64,000 bases of DNA from Rhodobacterales bacterium 52_120_T64 (lineage in GTDB: Bacteria > Pseudomonadota > Alphaproteobacteria > Rhodobacterales > Rhodobacteraceae): positions 434,001-498,000 of the forward strand of contig MABA01000004.1 in the NCBI GenBank assembly GCA_002162875.1, given 5' to 3'. Under the pieces are notes generated by a model. It saw nothing but the letters and a program-made list of their open reading frames with translations. It searched no databases and was not told the DNA's origin. How positions within the stretch are numbered: the first letter of the stretch is position 1; each line of letters opens with the position of its first letter. Below, one piece after another: positions 17,201 through 25,424 of the stretch. The position numbers were made by a program, and so were the translations under genes.

Positions 17201-20200
17201 ATGAACCGAACCGATCCTATGACCACCGTCAAAACTTTGACGGGCGGTGCCCCCGAAGGGTATGACGCTAAACTTCTGGCTGCGCTCGTTTTGCGTACAG
17301 ATGGGCCGGTTGTTCATGTCTTGCGTGATGACACGCGTTTAGCAGCCATGCAGCAAGCGTTGAAGTTCTTTGCACCTGATCTGCCGGTTTTGGTCTACCC
17401 CGCTTGGGATTGCCTGCCATTTGATCGTATTTCCCCGAATGCCGACGTGTCGGCGCGGCGCATGGGAACTCTTGCCATCCTCGCTGACGGGTTTGAGCGC
17501 GCGTGCGTAATCCTGACGACTTTGAATGCAGCGACGCAGAAAATCCCGCCCCGTGCGGTGGTTGCAAGTTCCAGCTTCACCGCTGTAGTTGGCAACCGGA
17601 TCAACGTTGAAGAATTGCGCTCTTATCTCGTACGTATGGGGTTTAACCAAGCGCCTACCGTTACGGAACCCGGCGACTATGCTATTCGTGGCGGACTAAT
17701 CGACATCTTCCCCCCGGGTGCTAGCGGACCAATACGCCTCGATCTTTTCGGTGATGTTCTGGACGGTGCGCGGCGTTTTGAGGCTGCCACCCAGCGCACG
17801 GTCGAAAAGATCAGCCGTATCGAGCTGGCCCCCGTTTCCGAGGTGATCCTCGACGACGAGTCGATCCAACGTTTCCGCAGCAAATACCGACATACATTTG
17901 GCGCAGCGGGCAATGATGATCCGCTATACGAGGCTGTGAGTGCAGGCCGCAAGCACCAAGGCTTGGAACACTGGCTACCGTTTTTCCATGAACACCTCGA
18001 TACTCTATTCGACTATCTGCCAAATGCGCCGGTTGTGCTAGACGATCAAGTGAATCCCTCGCGCACCGCGCGTTGGACCTCGATCGAGGACCAATACGAG
18101 ACGCGCCGCGCAGCCCTAAGTGAAAAATCCCACCTCGGTACTGTCTATAAGCCCGTTGAACCGTCGCTGCTGTACCTGAATGAAGACAGCTGGAACGCGG
18201 CGTTGGAAAACCGTGCCATTCGCCAACTGTCTCCATTGCCGCAACCCTCAGGGCCCAATTGCATCGATGCGGGCGGCAGAATAGGGCGCAACTTCGCACC
18301 AGAGCGGCAAAACGAAGACATCAGCCTGTTCGGTGCCCTCGCCATCCATATCGCGGAAAAACGCAAAACCGGCAACGTAGTTCTGTGTTCTTACTCCGAA
18401 GGTTCCCGCGAACGCTTCGCCACCTTGCTGGAAGACAGCGGCGTCGAAAACTTCACCAACATCGCCCGCTTCAGCGACATCGGCAAAACCAAAGGTCTGT
18501 TCCTGACCGTATGGCCCCTCGATACCGGATTCGAGACCGCAGACCTGACCGTAATCTCCGAACAAGACATCCTAGGCGATCGCCTAATCCGCGCCCCGCG
18601 CCGGCGCCGCGCCGAAAATTTCCTCAAAGAAACCCAAAGCCTCACGCCCGGCGACCTAATCGTCCACATCGAACACGGCGTAGGTAAATACACAGGGCTA
18701 GAGACAATCACCGCCGCAGGTGCGCCGCACGAATGCCTTGCGCTAGAATACGCTGGCGGCGATCGCCTGTTCCTGCCCGTCGAAAACATCGAACTGCTGT
18801 CACGCTACGGCCAAGAAATCGGTATGCTCGACAAACTTGGCGGCGGCGCATGGCAGGCCAAAAAGGCCAAGCTGAAAGAGCGCGTGCGCGAGATGGCCGA
18901 CAAGCTGATCCGCATCGCCGCCGAACGCGCTTTACGAACCGGTAAAATCATGACCCCGCCCGACGGCATGTGGGATGAATTCTGCGCCCGCTTCCCCTAT
19001 CAGGAAACGGAAGACCAGCTCCACGCAATCCAGGACGTTCTTTCCGACATGGCCAGCGGCCAACCCATGGACCGCCTGATCTGCGGCGACGTGGGTTTCG
19101 GCAAAACCGAGGTCGCCATGCGCGCCGCTTTCATCGCTGCCATGTCCGGCAGCCAAATCGCCGTCGTCGCCCCGACAACCCTGCTAGCTCGCCAACACTT
19201 CAAAAGCTTCTCCGAACGTTTTCGCGGCTTGCCGGTTCAGGTCCGGCAGCTTTCCCGTTTCGTATCGACCAAAGACGCAAACGACACCCGCGAGGCCATG
19301 AAGCGCGGCACCGTAGACATCGTCATCGGCACCCACGCGCTACTGGCCAAAAACGTCCGCTTCGCCAACCTCGGCCTACTGATCGTGGACGAGGAACAAC
19401 ATTTCGGCGTCACCCACAAAGAACAACTCAAACAATTGCGCACCGACGTGCACGTCATGACCCTGACCGCCACACCGATCCCGCGCACACTACAGTTGGC
19501 CCTATCCGGCGTCCGCGAACTGTCAATCATCGGCACCCCGCCCATCGACCGACTCGCCATTCGCACCTACGTTTCGGAATTCGATCCAGTCACCGTCCGC
19601 GAAGCGCTGCTGCGCGAATACTACCGCGGCGGCCAGTCCTTCTACGTCGTCCCGCGCATCTCCGACATGGCCGAAATCGAAGAATTCCTCAAAGAACAAG
19701 TCCCCGAGGTTTCCGTCGTCACCGCCACAGGACAAATAGCGGCAGGCCAGCTTGACGATAAAATGAACGCGTTCTACGACGGCCAATACGATGTCCTTTT
19801 GGCCACCACAATCGTCGAAAGCGGGCTGGATATCCCAGCCGCGAACACCCTGATTGTGCACCGCGCTGACATGTTCGGCCTCTCGCAACTCTATCAAATC
19901 AGGGGCAGGGTGGGCCGCTCCAAAATCCGCGCCTACGCCTATATGACGACCAAACCGCGCAAACCTCTCACCCCGCAGGCCGAGAAGCGCTTAAGGGTGC
20001 TCGGCAGCCTCGACAGCCTCGGCGCTGGCTTCTCGCTAGCCTCCCAAGACCTCGACATTCGCGGCGCGGGTAACCTTCTGGGTGACGAGCAATCAGGCCA
20101 CGTGCGCGAGGTCGGCTACGAGCTGTACCAATCCATGTTGGAAGAGGCCATCGCCAAGATGAAAGCGGGCGAGCTCGAAGGCCTGTCCGACGCAGACGAG

Positions 20201-20656
20201 GCGTGGTCCCCACAGATCAACCTCGGCGTTCCCGTCCTTATCCCCGCCGATTACGTTTCAGACCTCGACGTTCGCCTAGGCCTCTACCGTCGTCTCTCGG
20301 CACTTTCCGGTAAAGTAGAACTGGAAGGTTTCGCCGCCGAGCTAATCGACCGTTTCGGCAAGCTACCACGCGAAGTTAACACGCTTCTAAACATCGTCCG
20401 CATAAAATCCGCCTGCCGCCGCGCCGGCATCGCCCGCCTAGACGGCGGCCCAAAAGGCGCGACGATCCAGTTCCACATGGACAAATACGCCAACCCGGCA
20501 GGTCTGGTCGAATTCATCCACGCCCAGAAAGGGCAAGCCAAAGTCCGCGACAACAAAATCGTCGTGCGCCGCGAGTGGAAGAACAACTCAGACAAAATCA
20601 AAGGAGCCTTTGCGATTGCGAGAGATTTGGCCGTGTTGGCGAAGAAGAAACCCTAA
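17201..20656 (+). CDS. mfd: Transcription-repair coupling factor Mfd
   Basis: An 1151-residue Mfd of normal length. The N-terminus has the UvrB-like UvrA-binding part. The RNA-polymerase interaction domain follows (GDLIVHIEHGVGKYTGLE, near 490), then the RecG-like translocase with Walker A GDVGFGKTE, Walker B DEEQHFG and TATPIPRTL, and the C-terminal TRCF domain. It displaces stalled RNA polymerase from DNA lesions and recruits UvrA. An in-frame ATG at 17219 is an alternative start. From roughly 18.25 kb the coding sequence becomes more GC-rich with many C-ending codons, unlike its own 5' third. Confidence 0.97.
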   Translation: MNRTDPMTTVKTLTGGAPEGYDAKLLAALVLRTDGPVVHVLRDDTRLAAMQQALKFFAPDLPVLVYPAWDCLPFDRISPNADVSARRMGTLAILADGFERACVILTTLNAATQKIPPRAVVASSSFTAVVGNRINVEELRSYLVRMGFNQAPTVTEPGDYAIRGGLIDIFPPGASGPIRLDLFGDVLDGARRFEAATQRTVEKISRIELAPVSEVILDDESIQRFRSKYRHTFGAAGNDDPLYEAVSAGRKHQGLEHWLPFFHEHLDTLFDYLPNAPVVLDDQVNPSRTARWTSIEDQYETRRAALSEKSHLGTVYKPVEPSLLYLNEDSWNAALENRAIRQLSPLPQPSGPNCIDAGGRIGRNFAPERQNEDISLFGALAIHIAEKRKTGNVVLCSYSEGSRERFATLLEDSGVENFTNIARFSDIGKTKGLFLTVWPLDTGFETADLTVISEQDILGDRLIRAPRRRRAENFLKETQSLTPGDLIVHIEHGVGKYTGLETITAAGAPHECLALEYAGGDRLFLPVENIELLSRYGQEIGMLDKLGGGAWQAKKAKLKERVREMADKLIRIAAERALRTGKIMTPPDGMWDEFCARFPYQETEDQLHAIQDVLSDMASGQPMDRLICGDVGFGKTEVAMRAAFIAAMSGSQIAVVAPTTLLARQHFKSFSERFRGLPVQVRQLSRFVSTKDANDTREAMKRGTVDIVIGTHALLAKNVRFANLGLLIVDEEQHFGVTHKEQLKQLRTDVHVMTLTATPIPRTLQLALSGVRELSIIGTPPIDRLAIRTYVSEFDPVTVREALLREYYRGGQSFYVVPRISDMAEIEEFLKEQVPEVSVVTATGQIAAGQLDDKMNAFYDGQYDVLLATTIVESGLDIPAANTLIVHRADMFGLSQLYQIRGRVGRSKIRAYAYMTTKPRKPLTPQAEKRLRVLGSLDSLGAGFSLASQDLDIRGAGNLLGDEQSGHVREVGYELYQSMLEEAIAKMKAGELEGLSDADEAWSPQINLGVPVLIPADYVSDLDVRLGLYRRLSALSGKVELEGFAAELIDRFGKLPREVNTLLNIVRIKSACRRAGIARLDGGPKGATIQFHMDKYANPAGLVEFIHAQKGQAKVRDNKIVVRREWKNNSDKIKGAFAIARDLAVLAKKKP

Positions 20657-20660
20657 CCCC

Positions 20661-20693
20661 GTAGGGTGGGTGATTCACCCACCATTCCATACA
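20661..20693. repeat. Palindromic intergenic repeat (GGTGGGTGA-TCACCCACC type)
   Basis: Just after the mfd stop there is a near-perfect palindrome, GGTGGGTGA and TCACCCACC around one central T, flanked by CCCCGTAG. No T run follows, so it is not a standard terminator. Similar GTAGGGTGGG...CCCACC palindromes occur as dispersed repeats between genes in many proteobacteria; only one copy is visible here. Confidence 0.6.
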
Positions 20694-20784
20694 GAATATC
20701 GCCAATACAGATTGCTATGTTGTTGATTGGAGCCATCCGCACTTTTTTATTCGCCTACTCTGACATCTAGAGTATACTTCAGAA

Positions 20785-21060
20785 ATGAAAAAGTACCCGA
20801 TCCGACACGATAAAAACGACCAAAAACGCGGAATGCTAAATGATGGCAAGATAGCGCTTGGTATGATGCTCGGCGTGACAGGAGTGGTTCTGACATACCT
20901 CGTGCTAGTACTGAGACATAGTTCAACTAGTTCGTCTCTTTACATTGAGTTTGCACCAATCATTATTTCACACTTGTGGCGATGGCTTCGATTTTCTTGG
21001 CAGCCAACGCTTTACTTGAACAACGGAAGACTAGGGAAGCGGCAACTGACCCGGTTTTAG
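20785..21060 (+). CDS. Small hypothetical membrane protein, possibly the N-terminal part of the next gene
   Basis: A 91-residue reading frame with a charged start (MKKYPIRHDKNDQKRG) and one clear TM helix (about 24-43). No family is recognised and the ribosome site is poor. Its last 37 codons overlap the next gene in another frame, in which a second hydrophobic segment continues. The two may be one gene broken by a frameshift, or this may not be expressed. Confidence 0.35.
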   Translation: MKKYPIRHDKNDQKRGMLNDGKIALGMMLGVTGVVLTYLVLVLRHSSTSSSLYIEFAPIIISHLWRWLRFSWQPTLYLNNGRLGKRQLTRF

Positions 21061-21458
21061 TGGCACACCTCGGTCAAAGGGAAGACGCGCGGGAACTTGT
21101 CGCGTTCAACATTTCAAATATCGGCGCAGGTGCTGCCTTGAACGTCGCCTTGTGTGTTGAGAAACCAATTGGTGACATTGAAGGGAGGCAGCTTATCATG
21201 AATATCTTTCGCGAGCATCATCCCTTCACGGTGATTATGCAAGGTAAATCAATAGAGTATAACTTGGCGATGGGGTGGCATTTGCTGGGCGACAATCCTA
21301 TGTCACCGTTTAAAGCTAAACTTTCTTACGAAGATATAGCTGGCGGTAAATACGAAAGCGAATTCATGATCGACGTTCGAGAGTTGGGGAGCCTCGGATT
21401 TCACAAATCTCCACAAATGCGAATTGTCACCGCGCTAGAGAAAATGGCGAAAAAGTAA
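20976..21458 (+). CDS. Hypothetical protein with N-terminal TM segment
   Basis: A 160-residue frame that opens at 20949 and first offers a GTG at 20976 and an ATG at 20982. It starts with a hydrophobic stretch (MASIFLAANALL), then a charged linker (EQRKTREAATDP). A beta-rich domain follows, containing FNISNIGAGAALNVALCVE, a pattern common in uncharacterised proteins with one TM helix and a small Ig-like domain. I cannot assign a function. No good ribosome site precedes either start, which is one reason to suspect a frameshift from the upstream frame. It lies in an accessory patch between mfd and hpt. Confidence 0.5.
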   Translation: MAMASIFLAANALLEQRKTREAATDPVLVAHLGQREDARELVAFNISNIGAGAALNVALCVEKPIGDIEGRQLIMNIFREHHPFTVIMQGKSIEYNLAMGWHLLGDNPMSPFKAKLSYEDIAGGKYESEFMIDVRELGSLGFHKSPQMRIVTALEKMAKK

Positions 21459-21609
21459 TTACCGCAAAGGAATGCCACCCGATGCCCATTTAACCACACA
21501 AACGCCAACTACATTTGTATGCCACTTGAGTTGCAATCGCACTTGATGGTCTTGGAGTTATAAATATGCAACACCAGCTCTACAAAACCTCAATACAAAT
21601 CGTACATAC

Positions 21610-21642
21610 GCGTTGTGTACGGGTTGTGTACGCAATGTGCAC
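21610..21642. repeat. Three tandem imperfect 11-bp repeats
   Basis: GCGTTGTGTAC, GGGTTGTGTAC and GCAATGTGCAC lie head to tail, an 11-bp period close to one helical turn. The first also pairs as an inverted repeat with GTACA at 21602-21606 (GTACA-9-TGTAC). The site is in the 253-base gap downstream of two convergent genes. It could be a protein-binding site; nothing else was seen in this gap. Confidence 0.45.
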
Positions 21643-21711
21643 ACGAAAAACCCGCCAAAAGGTTAACGCCATATGCTTCCAAAAATCGTGATTTCGTCAA
21701 CTATCCGTTAA

Positions 21712-22251
21712 CTATTCAACAAACCGAACCGCACCAATGTGATCCAAATTTCGGTTCCGTTGCGCGTAATCAATGCCATAACCAACCACGAACTTGTCCG
21801 GTATTTCAAACCCGATCCAGTCGGCAGCTATATCCACTTCGCGCCGTGAAGGTTTGTCCAGCAACGCACAAATCTTCAATCGTTTCGGATTGCGGCTTTT
21901 TAGCAGGTGCACAACATGGTTCAGCGTGTGCCCCGTGTCGACGATATCCTCAACCACCAGCACATCACGCCCCTCAATTTCGCCCCGAATATCTTTTAAA
22001 ATACGGACCTCACGGCTACTTTCGGTAGAATTCCCGTAAGACGAGGTTTCCATAAAATCGATCTCGACCGGCAGATCCAACTCTCGCGCCAAATCTGCAA
22101 TAAACACGAAAGATCCGCGCAGCAATCCGACCACAATCAACTTGTCTGTTCCCTCAAAGAGTGCCGAAATCTCTTTTGCCAGCTCCTCCACTCGTGCCGC
22201 AATAGATTTAGCCGAAATCATCTCGTCAATTACGTAATTTGAATGGTCCAT
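21712..22251 (-). CDS. hpt: Hypoxanthine phosphoribosyltransferase
   Basis: A 179-residue purine salvage enzyme converting hypoxanthine (and usually guanine) plus PRPP to the nucleotide. The PRPP-binding motif [14 protein letters not shown] is at 97-110, with the acidic pair Glu101-Asp102. The LLRGSFVF loop (43-50) and the flexible catalytic loop near SSYGNST (70-76) are present. The start at 22251 ([10 protein letters not shown]) fits family length; the frame stays open 26 codons further upstream, but that extension looks non-coding. Divergent from the COQ10/RatA-like gene. Confidence 0.95.
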   Translation of the reverse strand: MDHSNYVIDEMISAKSIAARVEELAKEISALFEGTDKLIVVGLLRGSFVFIADLARELDLPVEIDFMETSSYGNSTESSREVRILKDIRGEIEGRDVLVVEDIVDTGHTLNHVVHLLKSRNPKRLKICALLDKPSRREVDIAADWIGFEIPDKFVVGYGIDYAQRNRNLDHIGAVRFVE

Positions 22252-22356
22252 GCTCTTGCCTTTTTTGATTCTCGGTATCTTATTACAGTTAAAGCCAAAA
22301 GCCCCGCGACAATCCATCCCGTGGCACAATGATTAACAGAAGTTCATATACCCATT

Positions 22357-22809
22357 ATGCCTACGCACGCCGAAAAACGAGTTATGCCACACAGCGCCGA
22401 ACAGATGTATGATCTGATCGCCGATGTGGCTTCGTATCCGAAATTTTTACCGTGGTGTACTGCTGCAAGGATCCGACGCGCGAAGCCGTCCGAGGATGGC
22501 GCCGGCACTATCATTGACGCGGATCTCGTAATCTCTTTCAAACTGTTCCGCGAAAAATTCGCAAGTCGTGTGACATTAAGCCCAACAGCGAGCCATATTG
22601 ATGTCGAATACCTTGATGGGCCGTTCCGGTATCTGAACAACCACTGGCAGTTCAATGCCTTGGAAGACGGATGCTGCGAAGTTGATTTTTTCGTAGACTT
22701 TGAATTCAAATCCCCAATGCTACAAGCCGTCATCGGTTTAGTGTTCAACGAGGCCATGCTAAGGATTGTCCGTGCCTTCGAAAAACGGGCGGATGAGTTA
22801 TACGGATAG
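22357..22809 (+). CDS. COQ10/RatA-family START-like protein
   Basis: A 150-residue protein with the polyketide-cyclase/START fold typical of the COQ10/RatA group. It has the characteristic start THAEKRVMPHSAEQMYDLIADVASYPKFLPWC, where the LIADVxxYPxFLPWC pattern is the family hallmark, and an N-terminal beta strand plus a long C-terminal helix. COQ10 homologues bind ubiquinone and assist respiration; the E. coli homologue has been described as the RatA toxin that blocks 70S assembly. The COQ10 role seems more likely for a single conserved alphaproteobacterial gene with no antitoxin partner. Confidence 0.88.
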   Translation: MPTHAEKRVMPHSAEQMYDLIADVASYPKFLPWCTAARIRRAKPSEDGAGTIIDADLVISFKLFREKFASRVTLSPTASHIDVEYLDGPFRYLNNHWQFNALEDGCCEVDFFVDFEFKSPMLQAVIGLVFNEAMLRIVRAFEKRADELYG

Positions 22810-23104
22810 GTCGTTGCTAGCGATGTAATGCAAATGTGGTATTTTCTGAATTATATTATCTTATAGATTGCAGCATTCAAAAGATTACTGCGTTGGAGAA
22901 AATTTGGTTGTTCATTAACGCATATATTCGCAAATTCGGCCGCTGTTGGACTAGGAGCCGCTATTTGTATCCTCCAACGTTTTTTCCTTCATCCAGAGCG
23001 TCATATTAGGGTGGATGGTGATCATGCCGGGTATCAGTCTGTTGACGACTATTTATTGTCACCACGTTGAAGGTCTAATCCTCAACGAATAAGCCTCAAA
23101 GAAC
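22810..23104. other. Intergenic region between two convergent genes
   Basis: These 295 AT-rich bases separate the COQ10/RatA-like gene from the leftward ammonium channel gene. I looked for a tRNA, a terminator hairpin and a short ORF with a ribosome site and found none I could support. Confidence 0.5.
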
Positions 23105-24286
23105 CTATGACGTTAAATCATAAGCTCTCTCTCCGTGGGAGGCGAGGTCCAGTCCCGTGAACTCATCCTCCTCGTTAACGCGGATTGGAAAAATTAGACC
23201 GGTTATCTTTACCAGAATAATCGACATCACAATGGTGAAGATGCCGACGATGGCCAAGGCGCCTAATTGTGCGCTCCATGCACCTGCACCGAAAACCGCA
23301 ATCATGATGGTTCCGAAAATCCCACCAACTCCGTGAACGGCGAATACATCAAGTGTGTCGTCTATCTTCAAGAAACCTTTCACAAAACGGCAGGCTTCTT
23401 GTGTCAGAACACCTGCGACGGCACCGATTATTACAGCTTCGATAGGCCCGACAAAACCGGATGCTGGTGTGATGGAGGCAAGCCCTGCGATCGTGCCGGT
23501 AACAAGCCCAACCATCGAGGTTTTACCATACTTGAACCGTTCCCATGCGATCCAACTTAGGGATGCTGTGGCGGCTGATATATGGGTGACAACCATCGCC
23601 ATCGCAGCGCCACCATCTGCCGCTAATTGCGAACCGGCGTTAAAACCGAACCATCCGACCCAAAGCATGGATGCGCCCAGCATCACGTAACCCGGATTAT
23701 GTGGTGGTTTGGATTTGTCTTTACGATGCCCGAGGAAATACGCAACGACAAGTGCAGTCAAGCCGGCAGTTTCGTGCACGACAATGCCGCCAGCGAAATC
23801 TTTAGTGCCGATATCTCCGAAAATACCGCCGTCGGAAAGGAACCCTCCACCCCAGATCCAGTGCGCGACGGGGGCGTAGACCAAAAGCATCCACAGGCCG
23901 GAAAATGTTAACATAAACGAAAAGTTAATACGTTCCACATATGCGCCGACGATCAAGGCCGGAGTTATGATCGCGAACGTCATTTGGAAGGCGAAGAACA
24001 GGATTTCAGGGATGGTGCCGAACAAGCTGTCTGCATCGACCCCGATTAAAAATGCTTTAGAAAGACCGCCCCAGATACCGCTTTCGGATGGTCCAAAGGC
24101 GATGGAATATCCTGCCCCCAGCCATAATAGCGACATTACGCACGCAATGGCGATGGTTTGCATGAATACAGACAGCACGTTGCGGGACCGCACAAGACCG
24201 CCGTAAAACAGCGCCAACCCCGGTAATGTCATGAAAAGAACTAGGACTGTGGACATCAGAATCCACGCAGTATCTGCACCAACCAT
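23105..24286 (-). CDS. amt: Ammonium transporter, Amt family
   Basis: A 393-residue channel with eleven predicted TM helices. The twin pore histidines are in APVAHWIWGGG and AVHGVGGIFGT, and the conserved Asp before the pore is in DFAGGIVVHETAG. The protein starts directly with helix 1 (MVGADTAWILM) and has no cleavable signal peptide, unlike E. coli AmtB. It conducts ammonium across the inner membrane as a trimer and is normally gated by GlnK, but no glnK is next to it here. A gene for nitrogen scavenging fits the ntr block 3 kb away. Expression is probably Ntr-dependent; no NtrC site was identified. Confidence 0.94.
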   Translation of the reverse strand: MVGADTAWILMSTVLVLFMTLPGLALFYGGLVRSRNVLSVFMQTIAIACVMSLLWLGAGYSIAFGPSESGIWGGLSKAFLIGVDADSLFGTIPEILFFAFQMTFAIITPALIVGAYVERINFSFMLTFSGLWMLLVYAPVAHWIWGGGFLSDGGIFGDIGTKDFAGGIVVHETAGLTALVVAYFLGHRKDKSKPPHNPGYVMLGASMLWVGWFGFNAGSQLAADGGAAMAMVVTHISAATASLSWIAWERFKYGKTSMVGLVTGTIAGLASITPASGFVGPIEAVIIGAVAGVLTQEACRFVKGFLKIDDTLDVFAVHGVGGIFGTIMIAVFGAGAWSAQLGALAIVGIFTIVMSIILVKITGLIFPIRVNEEDEFTGLDLASHGERAYDLTS

Positions 24287-24453
24287 TGTATTCCCTTTAT
24301 GTTTTTACGTTTTTGTAACGCTTCGCGAAAACCTCAATGGGGGGGTGAGATCGGGCAAGCTTTATTTGAAGACGCAAGTCCAAAAAACGCGGATAGGCTA
24401 ATTATTGGGCAGTAATTTCAATAGTGGTCAAATTAGCGGCGATAATTAAACTT

Positions 24454-24936
24454 TTAGCCGGAGATCTTGTCCGAGAGCCAGTTGAGAGCCGTCTCTACTG
24501 TCGCCATCCGTACTTTGTCGCGGCCGATCGCACCGAAGTTCACCTCTCGGGCTTCAACGCCACGTGCTGATGCGAGCGCAAACCAAACCAGCCCTTCAGC
24601 TTTATCACCGTCAGCCCCGGGGCCTGCAACGCCAGTTACGGCTATGGCTAGGTCTGCGTTCGAGGTACTTAATGCCCCGAACGCCATTTGGCGGGCGACG
24701 GGTTCGGAGACCGCGCCATATTCCGCCAGCATTTCTTCGGACACGTTGAGAGTTTCGATTTTTGACGGGTACGAATACGTCACAAACCCGCGGTCAAACA
24801 CAGCCGAAGAACCCGCCACATCGGTCAACGATGCGGCAATCATCCCACCTGTGCAACTTTCGGCGGTTGCAAGCATCAAACCCTTAGCCTTGGCGTTTTG
24901 AATCACCTTGGTAGACAGTTCAAAATGCCCGTTCAC
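24454..24936 (-). CDS. pncC: CinA-family nicotinamide-nucleotide amidohydrolase
   Basis: A 160-residue stand-alone CinA C-terminal domain. The signature TAESCTGGMIAASLTDVAGSS is near 24-44 and VTGVAGPGADGDKAEGLVW is in the middle. This domain deamidates nicotinamide mononucleotide to nicotinic acid mononucleotide in NAD recycling. Its ATG overlaps the stop of pgpA by four bases, making it the last gene of an ispDF-pgpA-pncC operon. Confidence 0.9.
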   Translation of the reverse strand: MNGHFELSTKVIQNAKAKGLMLATAESCTGGMIAASLTDVAGSSAVFDRGFVTYSYPSKIETLNVSEEMLAEYGAVSEPVARQMAFGALSTSNADLAIAVTGVAGPGADGDKAEGLVWFALASARGVEAREVNFGAIGRDKVRMATVETALNWLSDKISG

Positions 24937-25424
24937 ATCAACACCCCATGCGCAATACCTGCGGCAATCGTGACAACAATTGCGGCAAGTATTCCGGCCA
25001 ATACGTCATCCAGCATCACTCCCATCGGCGTGTGCATGCGATCCGCCCACCCAACGATCCATGGTTTCCAGATGTCGAATAGACGAAAAAATATGAACGC
25101 TGTGATCCAGCCGGGGTAGGGGAACAACCATTGCGGTTGATCGGTGAGCCACATACCTGCCGACAGGGGTAGCAGGGCGATCCAAATGCCAACGACTTCG
25201 TCTATCACGATCGAGGAAGGGTCGTGGTCGTCTGACCCGCGGGTTTCAACGGTGGTCGCCCACAGGCCCAGCGCGAAGGCACCGATAGTGGCGATGACAA
25301 GCAACGGAAAGCCGCCGATACCGTGCAACACCCAGCCAACGGGCAGGGCGGCGAGTGTACCCCAAGTACCTGGAGCTTTAGGCAAAAGGCCTGCACCGAA
25401 GAACGTCGTTATTATTCGTGTCAT
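24933..25424 (-). CDS. pgpA: Phosphatidylglycerophosphatase A
   Basis: A 163-residue membrane phosphatase of the PgpA family. It has the glycine/proline-rich N-terminus FFGAGLLPKAPGTWGTLAA and the acidic IVIDEVVGIW motif, and ends in hydrophobic helices with DDVLAGILAAI. It dephosphorylates phosphatidylglycerophosphate to phosphatidylglycerol at the inner membrane. Both ends overlap neighbours by four bases (ispDF upstream, pncC downstream), so it is co-translated with them. Confidence 0.92.
   Translation of the reverse strand: MTRIITTFFGAGLLPKAPGTWGTLAALPVGWVLHGIGGFPLLVIATIGAFALGLWATTVETRGSDDHDPSSIVIDEVVGIWIALLPLSAGMWLTDQPQWLFPYPGWITAFIFFRLFDIWKPWIVGWADRMHTPMGVMLDDVLAGILAAIVVTIAAGIAHGVLM

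Noticed and set aside
21610-21642. CRISPR-like array
   Set aside because: The units are only 11 bases long, directly adjacent without spacers, and no cas genes are present.
22357-22809. RatA toxin of a toxin-antitoxin pair
   Set aside because: The next gene on either side is not a RatB-type partner, and the protein is a widespread COQ10-like START protein, so a toxin role is not supported by the context.
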